Shown here: positions 10,257 to 20,629 of the stretch, one piece after another | Layout: every line of letters begins with the position of its first letter | Numbering within the stretch: the first letter of the stretch is position 1 | Source: Excoecaria cochinchinensis | Lineage: Eukaryota > Streptophyta > Magnoliopsida > Malpighiales > Euphorbiaceae | NCBI GenBank assembly: GCA_947683425.1 | Contig: CANTUQ010000004.1 | Span: forward strand, 36,471,001 to 36,535,000 | Length of the DNA: 64,000 bases | Direction of reading: 5' to 3' | The notes under the pieces: model-generated | The model's database searches: none | Told to the model about the DNA's origin: nothing | The model's input: only the letters and a program-made list of their open reading frames with translations | Position numbers and translations under genes: made by a program

Positions 10257-11361
10257 ATGGTGAGGACAAAGTCTGTAGGAGATAAAGGGAAGAAGGCAAC
10301 TGAAGGGTCTAGTGCAAACCAAGATCATATGCGCCTACAAAACAGGTTTGAGTGTCCTTTCCCTATATTTTCTGAGGAGGAAGGTGAAAAATTTGTATAT
10401 TTTGACAAAACAACTTATGTTGGCATGTGGCATGTAGATTTTTCTCTGTTAAATCACTTGGGAATCACTGAAAAATTTGAAGTATATGAAATGGGGGAAA
10501 TTTGTGCACTTAAATTTACCTATTAAATGTGATTGGGCCCTTGAATTTTTTGTATCCCTTGATTATGTAGATAAGGGTAGAGATAGGATGAAATTTAGAC
10601 ACCAAGGGATAGAATATTTCTTTGGGTTTCCTGAATTACATGAATGGTTTGGATTTCCTCTTAATGGAAAAAGATTTGATGCCCATCTTTTTGATCCTAG
10701 GTCTGTATGGAAACGCTTGTCTGGTTTAGATTCCTTCAATAATAAGAATTTCACAAATCACCAAATTAAGGATGATGTTTTAATGCTTTTTCATAAATAT
10801 TTATGTCATGCCTTATTTGGTAGAGTTGAGAGTTCCAAGGTTCAGACCAAAGACTTATTTGTACTTGATTTGTTAATGTCTAGGAAGACCCCTTGCTCTA
10901 GTGATTTTATATTTGATGGTTTATATCATGCCTCTACTACAAAAAGTAAAATAGTTGGTATGTGTCACATGGTGGCCGAGATTATTTTAGGATGTCTAGG
11001 GGATTTACATAATTTTCAGTTAGAAGAGGGTGAAACTGTTACTATGCTTGATGTAGTTTACTTGAGGCGGGCTAACATTTTGACAAAAGGCGGTTGGCCA
11101 CCCAAGTTTGTTGATAGAGGTTTGCAGGGTAATAGTTCACACCTTGATAAGGGTAAAGGGAAAACCCCTGAGTCGTCCACAGCAGCTGGAGTGCATGAAG
11201 ATGAAGATGATGATGAAGATGACGAGGAGGAAGAGGCTGTTCGATTTAGTGCTGATGAAGGTGCAAGTGCTAGTTGGCAGCAAGTGCTTACTAGACTTGA
11301 TGGTATAGAAGCTGCCAACCAAAGCATGGCTGCTAGAATGGACTCCTTAGAGAATACTTGA
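10257..11361 (+). pseudogene. Athila downstream ORF (env-like position), one frameshift
   Basis: It starts at ATG 10257 (MVRTKSVGDKGKK) and must change frame between about 10477 and 10526 to continue to 11361, so it is one broken gene of about 365 codons. The N-terminus is basic. The middle has a folded-domain look (GIEYFFGFPELHEWFGFPL; HKYLCHALFGRVESSKVQTK). The C-terminus has an acidic run (EDEDDDEDDEEEE) and a short coiled-coil-like tail (RLDGIEAANQSMAARMDSLE). Position and sequence fit the extra ORF of Athila elements, whose function is unknown. I see no convincing signal peptide or membrane helix, so an envelope role is not supported. Confidence 0.75.
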
Positions 11362-13188
11362 AGGCCGTCCATAAGGGCCATAAGAGTTTGAGTCGAAAGC
11401 TTCTATCCTTTTTCAGAAAGCAAAATGTCGATTTTTCTCCATCTCCACTTGATTCCCCTAGTGGGAATTGAGCTAAGTTTTCTCCACACTCTTTTATTTT
11501 TAGTGTTATTTTTGTTTTCATTTTAAAGTGTTTTGTGTTTGCTTGTATATATTTACTGTTTGTTATTTTCACACAATGAGGACATTGTGTCCTTTAAGTG
11601 TGGGGGCATTATTGTTATGTTGTGTTTAGTGTAGCCTATGTTATGCATGCGCTGCTAGATTTAGGTTGTTAATATTAGGTATGTTGAGTTATTTTGTACA
11701 TATGTGTATGTAGGGTTATTGTATATATGTATAGGTTGTTTTGTGCATTATATTTTGGAGCTTATATATTTGATATATATTTGGGAATATATGCATGAGT
11801 AAGCTAGTATTTCTTTTAATTGTGTCTATATATGCCATATCTTGAAAAATGTCATTTTCATTTTTATTTGGGCAATTAATTGTACATAGTGAAGGTCATG
11901 ACTTGGCAAAACACTTTAGTGTAGGGTCTTTTTAAGTTGGGTATCTTTTCACATGTATATAAGGATTATTTTGCCAATTCATTGCTTAGGGTAGTTTGAC
12001 CTATAGATATGTGAGCTTTTGAGCCTTATACTTTGAATATTTTCTTGTATGAGAGCCTTAGTATGTCATATCCTCTAGAACTTGTCTTTAGTAAATTTTG
12101 AGATTACATTTAGTATGGGATGTGCATGAGAAATGAAAAGGGCAATTAGATTAAACCACTCTGGCTTGCTTTAAAAAACTAACCTTTTTTACTTTAGGTA
12201 GCCATTTTGAGCCTTGACCTGTTTTTATTGTTAAGCATATATATTATTAACCAAATCCTTTGCTAAACAATAACTACTCATTTTTTGTTACCCTTGTTGT
12301 GTTGAGGATTAAGATTGCTATACCATGGGATACATTTGTTAGTATAGGCATGATTATAGTGATGTATAAGTTGAATTCCCTTATTTATGTATCAAAAGTC
12401 CATTATTAGAAAACTCTAGTTTCTACAAGAATAAAGAAAAAAAGAAAAGAAAAAAATAAATAAGTGGGATGGAGCATAAAATGCACGCACAAAGAAAGAA
12501 AAAAAAATAGAGAAAAATAAAAGCAAATGAAATTAGAGAAAAAGGGTGGACATTAGGAAGGGAATTAGAATAGAAACTTTGAATATCATGCTATACTGAG
12601 TTTTTATATTTCTTGTGGTATAGTGGTACTTATTTTCTACACAATATTAGCTACTTAAACCAAAATTATCTTACCTATACCTAAGCCAAGTTACAACCCT
12701 TTTAAGACCCTTTGATTTCATGTACTATTTTATACTAGTAGTGGAGATTTTTACTATTTACAAGCTTATGGTATGCAATGGCATATTTAAGGAATGAGAG
12801 AAACATTAATCTTGAAACACATTGAGTGATTGAATGCTTAAAAAAATAGTGTTTGAGTGAGAATTATTTTAGGCAATGTCTTGTGTCAAATAATCTTTAC
12901 ATGTTTTAAGATATTCAAAATCTTGAGGTCAAACATTCTTGTGTTTTGCAACTTTATGGTTTTTTAAAATGTGCATGATTGTTCAAGTATGATGGATAAT
13001 GGTATTGATTGAGATGTGCATATCTAGACTAATTTGTTAAGAGATAAAAGCATATACATGTCATTTTCAAATGTTTATCAAATATGTAAGTAAGCTCCAC
13101 AATTGTGTGCATCTTTTTATGTGTTTGTTATGTTTGAGTGTTTATTATGTTTTGCTTGGGGACAAGCAAATGTTTAAGTGTGGGGGTT
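11362..13188 (+). other. 3' untranslated region and PPT of the Athila-like element
   Basis: No ORF is supported over 1.8 kb. It ends in the PPT AAGTGTGGGGGTT (13176-13188), directly before the LTR. A second PPT-like copy, AAGTGTGGGGG, lies at 11596-11606. An A-rich stretch lies at 12430-12545. Confidence 0.8.
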
Positions 13189-14635
13189 TGATATGAATCT
13201 AAATAGCTCATATTTAATCCATGTTTTAGGCCTAAAATAATGTTTATGTATAGTAAATTGTGTTAGAAATAGGTATGTTTTATGTTTTTGTTTGAGTTTT
13301 GTGTGTACAGGAGAAAATGGAGAAGAGAAGGAGAAAAAGAGCAGAAATTACCTAAGGAAGAATCAGTCTGTTGTGAATGCGACAGAAAGCGCCAAGCCAA
13401 AGACAAAGGAAGAAAGAAAGCCAAGGAGAAAGTGATCAGTCGCGAGCGCAACATTGGTCGCGAGCGCGATAGGGCGTGCAATTGAAGGGAGCCAAAGAGA
13501 AGGAAGAAGGGAGCCAGCGGGCATTGTCGCGAGCAAGGCCGCTTATCGCGAAGTCACAACGTGGCACGGTGGAAAGCCAGCGCGAGAAAAGTGGAGCGAA
13601 GAGCAAGGCATGTTTTGTCGCGAGTGCGACAGACGTCGCGATCGCGACAGAGAGGACCGTTGGAAGTTAAGTTCAAATTTTGCCTTGAAGAATTGTGACT
13701 TTCCACCAAGTCTTGCAACCTTCCTAAGGGACACTTGAAGGGACATAACTTTTATAACTTTATAAATATTAGTTTTAACTGTAAATTTAGGAGTTGAATA
13801 GTTTTTAGTAAAATATTTTTATTAAGAATACTGTAAGTTAGTGAGTACATTCTTTAGTTTAAGTTTTAAGTTAGAATTTTATGTTTTGAAGAGAAGATTA
13901 CTTGCAAGGAAGAAGATATCATTTGTGAAGGGAAAAGGGTTGAAAGATCTCTTTCTTCATTTCTCATCTTTACTTCTTCTTTGTAATTATTAAATGATTA
14001 ATTTATGAACTTGAATATTTAATGCTATATTTTATTATTCATATCAATTTAATATTTTTTCTTGTAGAATTTTCTATTAGTATTTTTATGCATGATCATT
14101 ATAAGTAATTATTTAAGTATTTAATTGAAAGATAAATTCTTACTTCAATCTAATAGAATTTCATCATTGAAGTATTATTTGAGAAATCATAATATTAAAT
14201 GGTTGTTATAGGTTGTTTCTTATTCCTGAAATTCGCATATATAACACTTTAATTCAATAATGAAAATTGCGAGTTAGAATTATAAATGCATGTTTTAGGC
14301 ACTCTAATTTATGTTGAAAGAGTAAATTGGAATTTCATTCAACTTGACTTGCATGACAAGAATATAATCATAATCAAGAATAATTAATTCAAGTTCTATT
14401 TATTATTTTATAATCACTCATTTTTTTATCTTCTCCGATTATCTATAACTAGATTAATTAGAATTAGATATAGTATTTCCACTTTCATCCAACAAATTAT
14501 TGATAATTGTAAATAAGATTAAAATTGAGTAGTAATAGTGTATAATAATTAGCACATTCCTCGTGGGATCGACATCTTTTGTAATATTTCGGTACACCGT
14601 ATGCTTGCGGAATTAGCATGTAAAATAGGCTAACA
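13189..14635 (+). repeat. 3' LTR of the Athila-like element
   Basis: 1447 bp, starting TGATATGAATC and ending GGCTAACA, followed by TSD ACAGC. It contains a cluster of CpG-rich palindromes between 13370 and 13650, including GTCGCGATCGCGACAG at 13635-13650. The end segment around GGTACACCGTATGCTTGCGG is typical of Athila LTR termini. Confidence 0.92.
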
Positions 14636-14640
14636 ACAGC

Positions 14641-15253
14641 TGTGTTGGCACTCGAGCGATAAAAGAAGCATCAATGATTAGAACAACCCAGAAGTATTAT
14701 TTCGGCATAGGCAGATCTTTGCCTCAAGCATGGGAACGGGACCTGCGTCCATGGTTGGCTGAGCCAGCTAGAAATCTAGGGCAAATGAAGTGTCATCGGC
14801 ACACTAGATATATGAGGGATGATTGCCAAACCCTGAGAGGTCAAGTCCAAGATCCTATTAATAGCAAACAACTGGTGATTCTTAAAGGAGGGTGCAACGT
14901 CATTGGGGGAGATAATCAAGGAAGCTAGAGTCTCGATGATAACAATCTGAGAGATGTTAGGGCCGCCAAGGTTTCAAATGTTTTAACTATTCGAGGTTGC
15001 TATACCATCTAGGATAAGCCTTTATCTGAGCACCTCTTTCATTTCGTCGATAAGGGGAAGTTATAGACGAAGCTTGCAAAACCTGCCAGGAGCCAAGGGA
15101 CATCCCGACCATAGGGCGGATCAATATTGTGCCTTCCACCAGCACACCGGGCATTTGAAGGACTATTGTTGGACTTTAAGGGACCGGGTTCAAGACCTCA
15201 TTGATAGCAAATAGATTACCGATCAGAGTGCCACGAGAAGTAGGAGAGGAAAA
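14641..15253 (+). pseudogene. gag C-terminal part of Tat element B, with two zinc-finger copies
   Basis: It resumes where the Athila element interrupted gag. Two diverged copies of the nucleocapsid region occur in succession: KCHRHTRYMRDDCQTLRGQ (about 14790-14850) and QYCAFHQHTGHLKDYC (about 15128-15175), the latter followed by WTLRDRVQDLIDSK, stop, ITDQ. Both match the Tat finger of element A. Stops and frame changes lie between them. The second copy runs into solo LTR S2 at 15253. Confidence 0.75.
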
Positions 15254-15384
15254 TGTGACGCGCGCCGGATCTCCGCGGCCGCTCGTACGACCGCCCGCTC
15301 TAGGACGATCGGGGCATTTGAGGGTCCGTTGACAGCTTGCAATAAATTGCAAGTGCGTTTATGTTGGGCAACAAGGAGGTTTCA

Positions 15385-15929
15385 TGGAGTCGCCACCCAA
15401 TAAAACATTGGGAAAGTTACTCTCGCCTCGGAGAGCCTAAGACTGCGCTTAGTATCCATTTTGGGCCAACCAAAGGGGTCTTGGAGGGTAAACCTCTCGC
15501 CCTAAGGAGCCTAAGATTAACGTCAAAGTCTCGTAACACAAGAGGTGTCTTGGAGGGTAAACCTCTCACCTCTTTGAGCCCAAAGACCAGAGATAGGTTC
15601 GGGACTTCTCATTTATTCGTACTTTGATTAATTTTACAATTAGGTTTTGAATTTATTATTTCACCATTTTTCCATATGATGCAATCAATTAAAAGGCGCA
15701 ATCATTCACGTAAAAGCAAAAAATAAAAGGGAAATTAAAATAAAGCATTCAAAAGTAAATTACAATAAAATTAGAGGCGGAATACAACCCCCATTGTAAA
15801 TAAAATGCGAATCATGCATAAATCGGGATATTCATTAATGATGAGGACATTGGTCCTCGCACATATACTTATTATGAAATAATTTTGATGTGATGATTTT
15901 GGATGGAGAAAATTGAGACATTGGTCCCA
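15385..15929 (-). other. Conserved hairpin module with PBS-like 11-mer, LTR S2
   Basis: On the minus strand: a weakened CAAT-loop hairpin (15929-15915), GAGGAC-CAAT-GTCCTC (15858-15843), then CCCAAT-GTTTT-ATTGGG (15412-15396) directly followed by a perfect TGGCGACTCCA (15395-15385), 131 bp from the LTR end. The third hairpin type has only a 2-3 bp stem in this copy. Confidence 0.8.
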
Positions 15930-16478
15930 TTTTTATTAGGAAATTCCATTTTGGTAGAAAACGTTCGTGTGGTGGTTCTTTTTAGAGCGGTCGAAAATCA
16001 TTTTATTATTACAGACCACAAATAAATAAAATAAAGTAAAATAAATAATAATTACATATGCCTAAATAAATAAATAATAAATAAAATCTAGTTTAATTGT
16101 CCTGACCGTGCTCCTCGAACGAGTCACATGCCACTCGTGGTTATAGCCGTAACAGGAAATAATATTGATTAGTAATAAATAAATAAAATAATTGAATAAA
16201 TAAATAAATGCATAAGAAAATAATTGAATAAATTAAATTAAAGAAGATATTTAAAATGATAAATGAATAATTAATTAAATAGATGAAATAATGGAATAAA
16301 TTAATAGTTAATCAATGGATATGCAATATAAATGATAATCATAACAATGAAATAAAAATAATGAAATGCTACTAACAATAATTATATCAATGATGATGAA
16401 AAAAACATAAAATAAAATAATAAATAATCACAAATCAATTAAATAATAACATCAACATAAAATTAACACAAATTAGAC

Positions 16479-16522
16479 AATAATAATAATAATATTAATA
16501 ATAATAATAAAAAAATAGAAAA

Positions 16523-16553
<31 letters not shown>
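16479..16553. repeat. (AAT)n microsatellite in LTR S2
   Basis: An interrupted AAT run. In the sense of the LTR it is ATT, as in the other Tat LTRs, about 1.2 kb from the LTR 3' end. Confidence 0.9.
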
Positions 16554-18041
16554 TATTCAGAAATTAAATAAATATATATATATATATAATAATATATATA
16601 TAAAAATATATGAAATAATATTAAAATAGGGAGGAGAGAGGGAAACTCACCGAATTGTCGCCGGAGCTTAGCCGGAGTGGCGGTTGAGGACACCTCCCTC
16701 GCTGCCTCGTAGATCGTGTCGTCGGGAGTCCAGCGCCGGTGGCCACGCGCCGGAAGGTCGCCGGAGGAGGCCGGAGATCGCCTTGAAGCCGCGCGGTTCT
16801 TCCTCGCCGATCACCCTAACGGCGGCGAGTGTCAGTGAGCGGTGATCACCGCCGGGTGCGTCTGGGTCTCGCCAGTCGCCTCGTGCGGCGCGTGTAGCCG
16901 GGTGCGGCGGTAGTTGGCCGGCGGAGGGGACGCCTCCTTCCCCTCTCTTTTCTTCTTTCTCCTCTTCTCTCCGGCGCCGGTGTCCTCTGGTTTGTGTCCC
17001 TGCTCCTCTCTTTCTTTCTTGGTTTATTTCCTCTTTTCCTTTCTCTTTTACTTGGTCTTGCTCTCTCTTTTGCTCTTTCTTTTCCTTTCTATTTCCTTTT
17101 TCTTTTTGGTTTTCTTGGGTTCCCTGTGCTCAGCTCTCTCTCTCTTTTTTCTTTTCTTTTTCTTCTTCTTTTTTGGTCTTCCCTCTCTGTGTTTTTCTTT
17201 GCCCAGCCGAGAGAGTCCTCTCTTGCTCTCTCTTTCTTTTCTTTTTCTTTTCTTCTTCAACCTAGAGCCCCCCATTTCTCTTCATTTTTTTCTTTTTATA
17301 CCCTAAAATTGGGGTTGGTTTTTGGGTCATAATGGTAATTTCCTCCATTTTAATTTCTTAATTAATTTAACTTAATTCAAATAACACACATTAAACATTA
17401 CATATTTTACATCTTAATATAATTAATATATTTAATATATCATATAATTTATCTGATTAATTAAACACTTTTCATATTAACTAATTAATTTTTAATCTTT
17501 CATGCATTTTAATTATCTAATTAAACTTACAATACTAATAAATTAAATTAACCCAACATTAATAATTAATTTCTAATTTTACCTACCTAATTTATATTAT
17601 ATATATATATTATTTTTTTTTCGGAGGGAATTACTAAGGACCCAAAATCACTTTTTGACATTAAACCCGACTCGGGACCCGGTGTCTACAGAAAAGGAAG
17701 GCAATTCATGAGGAATGACAACAGACGATCATTTACAGCATCTGGGTTGGCAGGAACGGAAAATGATAGTTATTTAGATGTTTTCTTTTTATTCTAGAAG
17801 TATTTAATGACATTTTTAATTCTGGTTTTTATTAAATGAAATGAATGGTTTGGCTTATCTGTGTGATATTTTCTTATGATTTCACTATGCATAATAATAA
17901 CACATTCATATTTGATATTGATTCAACTGATGCCATCCCATTTAATCTCAAAACTTTTGGAACCTAAAGAAAAATCTTGATAGCATCTAATGTGACTCCT
18001 GAAGAGAGATTAAAAGAGAGAAAATAAAAAAAATATATGAA

Positions 18042-18316
18042 GTTTGGACCTATGAAGACATGCCGGGAAATGATCGTGAAGTTGTCAAACACGCAATGCC
18101 AACATATTCCAATCATGGATCAGTCAAGCAGAATCTCAGAAAACTCAAGCTAGAATGGGCAGAAAAGGTTAAAAAAAGGAATCCGCGGGCAGAAAGTGAG
18201 GCTAAATCATCTATCGGAATAACAACACCCGACTTGGTTGGTCAATGTTGTCCCCAATGGTTAGGACGATAAGTGCGTGTATGTGTAAACTATCAGGATT
18301 TGAATAAAGACTATAA
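18042..18316 (+). pseudogene. RT N-terminal fragment, Tat element B
   Basis: It encodes VWTYEDMPGNDREVVKHAMP, then VKQNLRKLKLEWAEKVKK and, after a stop, VRVCVNYQDLNKDYKK. These correspond to the start of Tat reverse transcriptase (the DVFAWSYKDMPGLD region, the QKLRRMKP region and the conserved VRMCVDYRDLNKA motif). The catalytic YxDD-type box, the rest of RT and all of RNase H are absent. Coding stops in an A-rich tract at about 18312-18382. The 17696-18041 stretch upstream is degraded linker shared with element E. Confidence 0.8.
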
Positions 18317-18475
18317 AAAAAAGGGCAAAAAAAAAATTAAAAATAAAAGAAACAACAAAAAAAGGAAAGGAAAAAAAGTCATCTTTGGGATAAGTTTTGT
18401 TCAAATCTCGTTGATCTACACATACCCGTACTTTGCTATTGTTCTTGGCTATCGAAAAGGACCAAAAGGGTTCTA
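18317..18475 (+). other. A-rich deletion joint between RT and integrase, element B
   Basis: An A-rich run (about 18312-18382) is followed by a short stretch (TTGATCTACACATACCCGTAC and onward) that is also present in element E at 61923-61950. Both copies join the same RT position to the same integrase position through this segment. Confidence 0.75.
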
Positions 18476-19166
18476 TTGACTTACAATGGATACGAATTGC
18501 TCGAGCTTAGGGGAATAGATATTTTAGGGGAAGTGCGCCCTACGGCCTCCAACGGACATAGGTCCAGCATAGTTGCTATCGCCTATTTCACTAAGTGGAT
18601 AGAAGCCGGGTCCCTCAGGAAAGTTGACACTCGGCGTATGGATAAGTTCATCGAAAGGAATCTGATGTGTCAATATAGTCCCCCGCACCACATTGTGCTC
18701 AAGGACAGAGGGCAGTTTGTGCCTAAAGCTATGGAGTCACTCCAAAAGTATGGCATTAAGCATCACAAGTCATCTCCGTATGGCCCTCAAGGCTAATGGG
18801 GCGGCAGGGGGTGTTAACAAGAATGTTAAGAAGATCTTGGCCAACATGGTTTGAAACGATTGCAACAGGCGAACATATTAGACAAGAACAGGTCGCAGGC
18901 TTATTATCACAATCGAATTTATCAGAAAAGACTTGCTCGATCATTTGGAAAGAAGGTTAGGAAACACTCCCTGGAAAGGAGGAGATTCAGTCTCCAGGCA
19001 AATGAAACCAAGCATCCTGGACATACAAGGTAAATTCAGGCCAACATGGGAAGGTTTGTTCTTAAGAGGTTGATATCCAAGGGAGCAGCAACTCTAACAG
19101 ACAGCAAGGGAAGCAAGTTCAAAGAACTAGTCAGCATCGACAGACTCGAGAGGTTCCATGGATGAA
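18476..19166 (+). pseudogene. Integrase core fragment, Tat element B
   Basis: It starts YNGYELLELRGIDILGEVRP, with the first catalytic Asp in GIDILGE, then IAYFTKWIEAGS and HHIVLKDRGQFV with the second Asp. The segment that should hold the catalytic Glu (NGAxEAANK in the family) reads NGAAGGVNKN in a shifted frame, so the Glu codon appears lost. The end (GAATLTDSKGSKFKE ... RLERFHG) matches the Tat integrase C-terminus. No HHCC zinc domain precedes the core. Stops and at least one frameshift are present. Confidence 0.82.
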
Positions 19167-19538
19167 GACTAAAAATAAAAAAAAAAGGAGAATAAATGCC
19201 CCGCGGGTTGAAAATCGAAAAAAGGTGGCCTTGCTAAAATTGGGCGCCTCGTTAGGGTGAAAACTGAAAAAAGACACCCTGGGCAAAAATTAGAAGCTTG
19301 AGAGAAAATGTCCAATCAAGAAAACCCGAGAGGGCTGATTGAAAATAGGAGTTTTCATGATTTTAAGATTCATTTTGAGATTAAATGTAATTTTGCATTC
19401 TGAATCTATGTTAAATGGTGATCATGCATGGAGAAATCATTCTGAAATGCACACAGTCTTTACAAATACATAAAACAAAAGCAGTTCAACTCATGTATTC
19501 ATCATTTCCTAGTTCTTTTATAAAAAGAGAAACATCGT
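19167..19538 (+). other. 3' untranslated region of Tat element B, first segment
   Basis: No gene. Repeated TGAAAA-CGAAAAAAGG-like words and a small hairpin, AGGGTG (19254-19259) pairing with CACCCT (19275-19280). The corresponding hairpin in element E has AGGATG/CATCCT. It ends at the S3 insertion. Confidence 0.7.
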
Positions 19539-20629
19539 TGTAGACACCGAGTCCTGTGTCGGCCCAGACCGAGGTTACCCAATGATGAAAATGATACATG
19601 TTTGCAGGCAAAAGACAGATCGAAGGGATGGTTTCCTCGAAAAAAAAATGTGTTTTTCATTTTTTTTATTTTAGAATAAAAAGGAGATAGAAAAATAAGT
19701 TAATGGAGGGGAGTAAGGTTTTTGGAGGGCCTATGGTGTGAGGCATCTCACCCATGTGAGATGCAGCCTCATGTTTGTGAGGCCCATCTCACGTTGGTGA
19801 GATGCAGTGAGGCCCCTCCCGCCTTGGTGAGAGGTAACGTGAGGCAGAACTCACTTGCCTCACGCGCTCCACTGCCCCCAACACTCCCTGTTCTGTTATT
19901 TTGGGGATTTAGTTGAAAAAGGATGGTTTATGGCTGGATTTGGGGGAAAAGAAAAGATTTAATCTTCTCTGAGATATAAAAAGAAAAAGTTAAGGAACAA
20001 AAAAGGGGGATTTTTGGGAAGAACGATAAAAAGAAAGAAAAACAGAGAGAAGAGCTAGGAGAGCAAGAAAGTGATTTTTTGTTCTTGAAGCATTCTGAGA
20101 TTGCTCTTGACCCAGGAAATCAATTCCTGAGGTTTGAGACTCAATCATCCTTCATCTTTTATTTTTCATTAACGAAAATCTCGTTTAAAGTTCTCATCAA
20201 TCTCTGTTTTCACTTTTTAACAAAAGCAAAGAGGAAAATCAGAAACCTTTCATCTGCAGATCAAAGATCAATAACCGAGGGTAAATACTGAATAGCCATC
20301 TCTCTTTTTCCTTATCTTTCTTTCTTTTTACTTCTTTTCTTTATTTTGCTGAGCTAGTTAGTTCTGTTCATTGTATGTATTGTATATATCGTACATATTT
20401 CTCGTTTGATTTTATTATCCTGTTGATCACATGTCTATTACTGTTATGAATATATACGCATGTTTGTTGCCTTGTTATGCATTTTGGATCGCATGATGTT
20501 GTGTTTGTTCGTCTGTTGTTAGTGCTCTATTCGTCTCTATTTTTTATGATGTCTATGTCTTTGTTTCGTCCGAGTCGTGACCTGTTGATCGAGTCGTGTT
20601 TTTGTTTTGTTGAAATTATGACCTCTCAA

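Larger units (their letters stand above)
8021..14635 (+). mobile_element. Athila-like Ty3 retrotransposon, internally deleted, inserted in gag of B
   Basis: It is flanked by a perfect 5-bp TSD ACAGC (8016-8020 and 14636-14640). It has a truncated 5' LTR, an integrase pseudogene, a second ORF in the position of the Athila env-like gene, a long 3' untranslated region, a PPT (AAGTGTGGGGGTT) and a complete 3' LTR beginning TGATATGAATC. PBS, gag, protease, RT and RNase H are absent. Integrase motifs plus the downstream extra ORF and this PPT fit the Athila lineage. Confidence 0.9.
15254..17690 (-). repeat. Solo Tat LTR S2 in gag/pol of element B
   Basis: 2437 bp with a perfect TSD GAAAA (15249-15253 and 17691-17695). 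On the minus strand it starts TGTAGACACCGGGTCCC and ends CGCGCGTCACA. There is no PBS or PPT next to it, so it is a solo LTR left by LTR-LTR recombination. It holds a GC-rich block with repeated CCGG words (16640-16920), a pyrimidine-rich stretch (16930-17300) and an (AAT)n microsatellite (16479-16553). Reading frames in the pyrimidine stretch are low-complexity chance. Confidence 0.93.

Noticed and set aside
10257..11361. Envelope protein of a plant retrovirus-like element
   Set aside because: The position fits, but I see no signal peptide, membrane helix or cleavage site. Kept only as the Athila extra ORF.
16914..17332. Membrane-protein-like ORFs rich in Leu, Phe and Ser
   Set aside because: They come from a pyrimidine-rich tract within solo LTR S2, and the opposite strand gives a Lys/Arg artefact.
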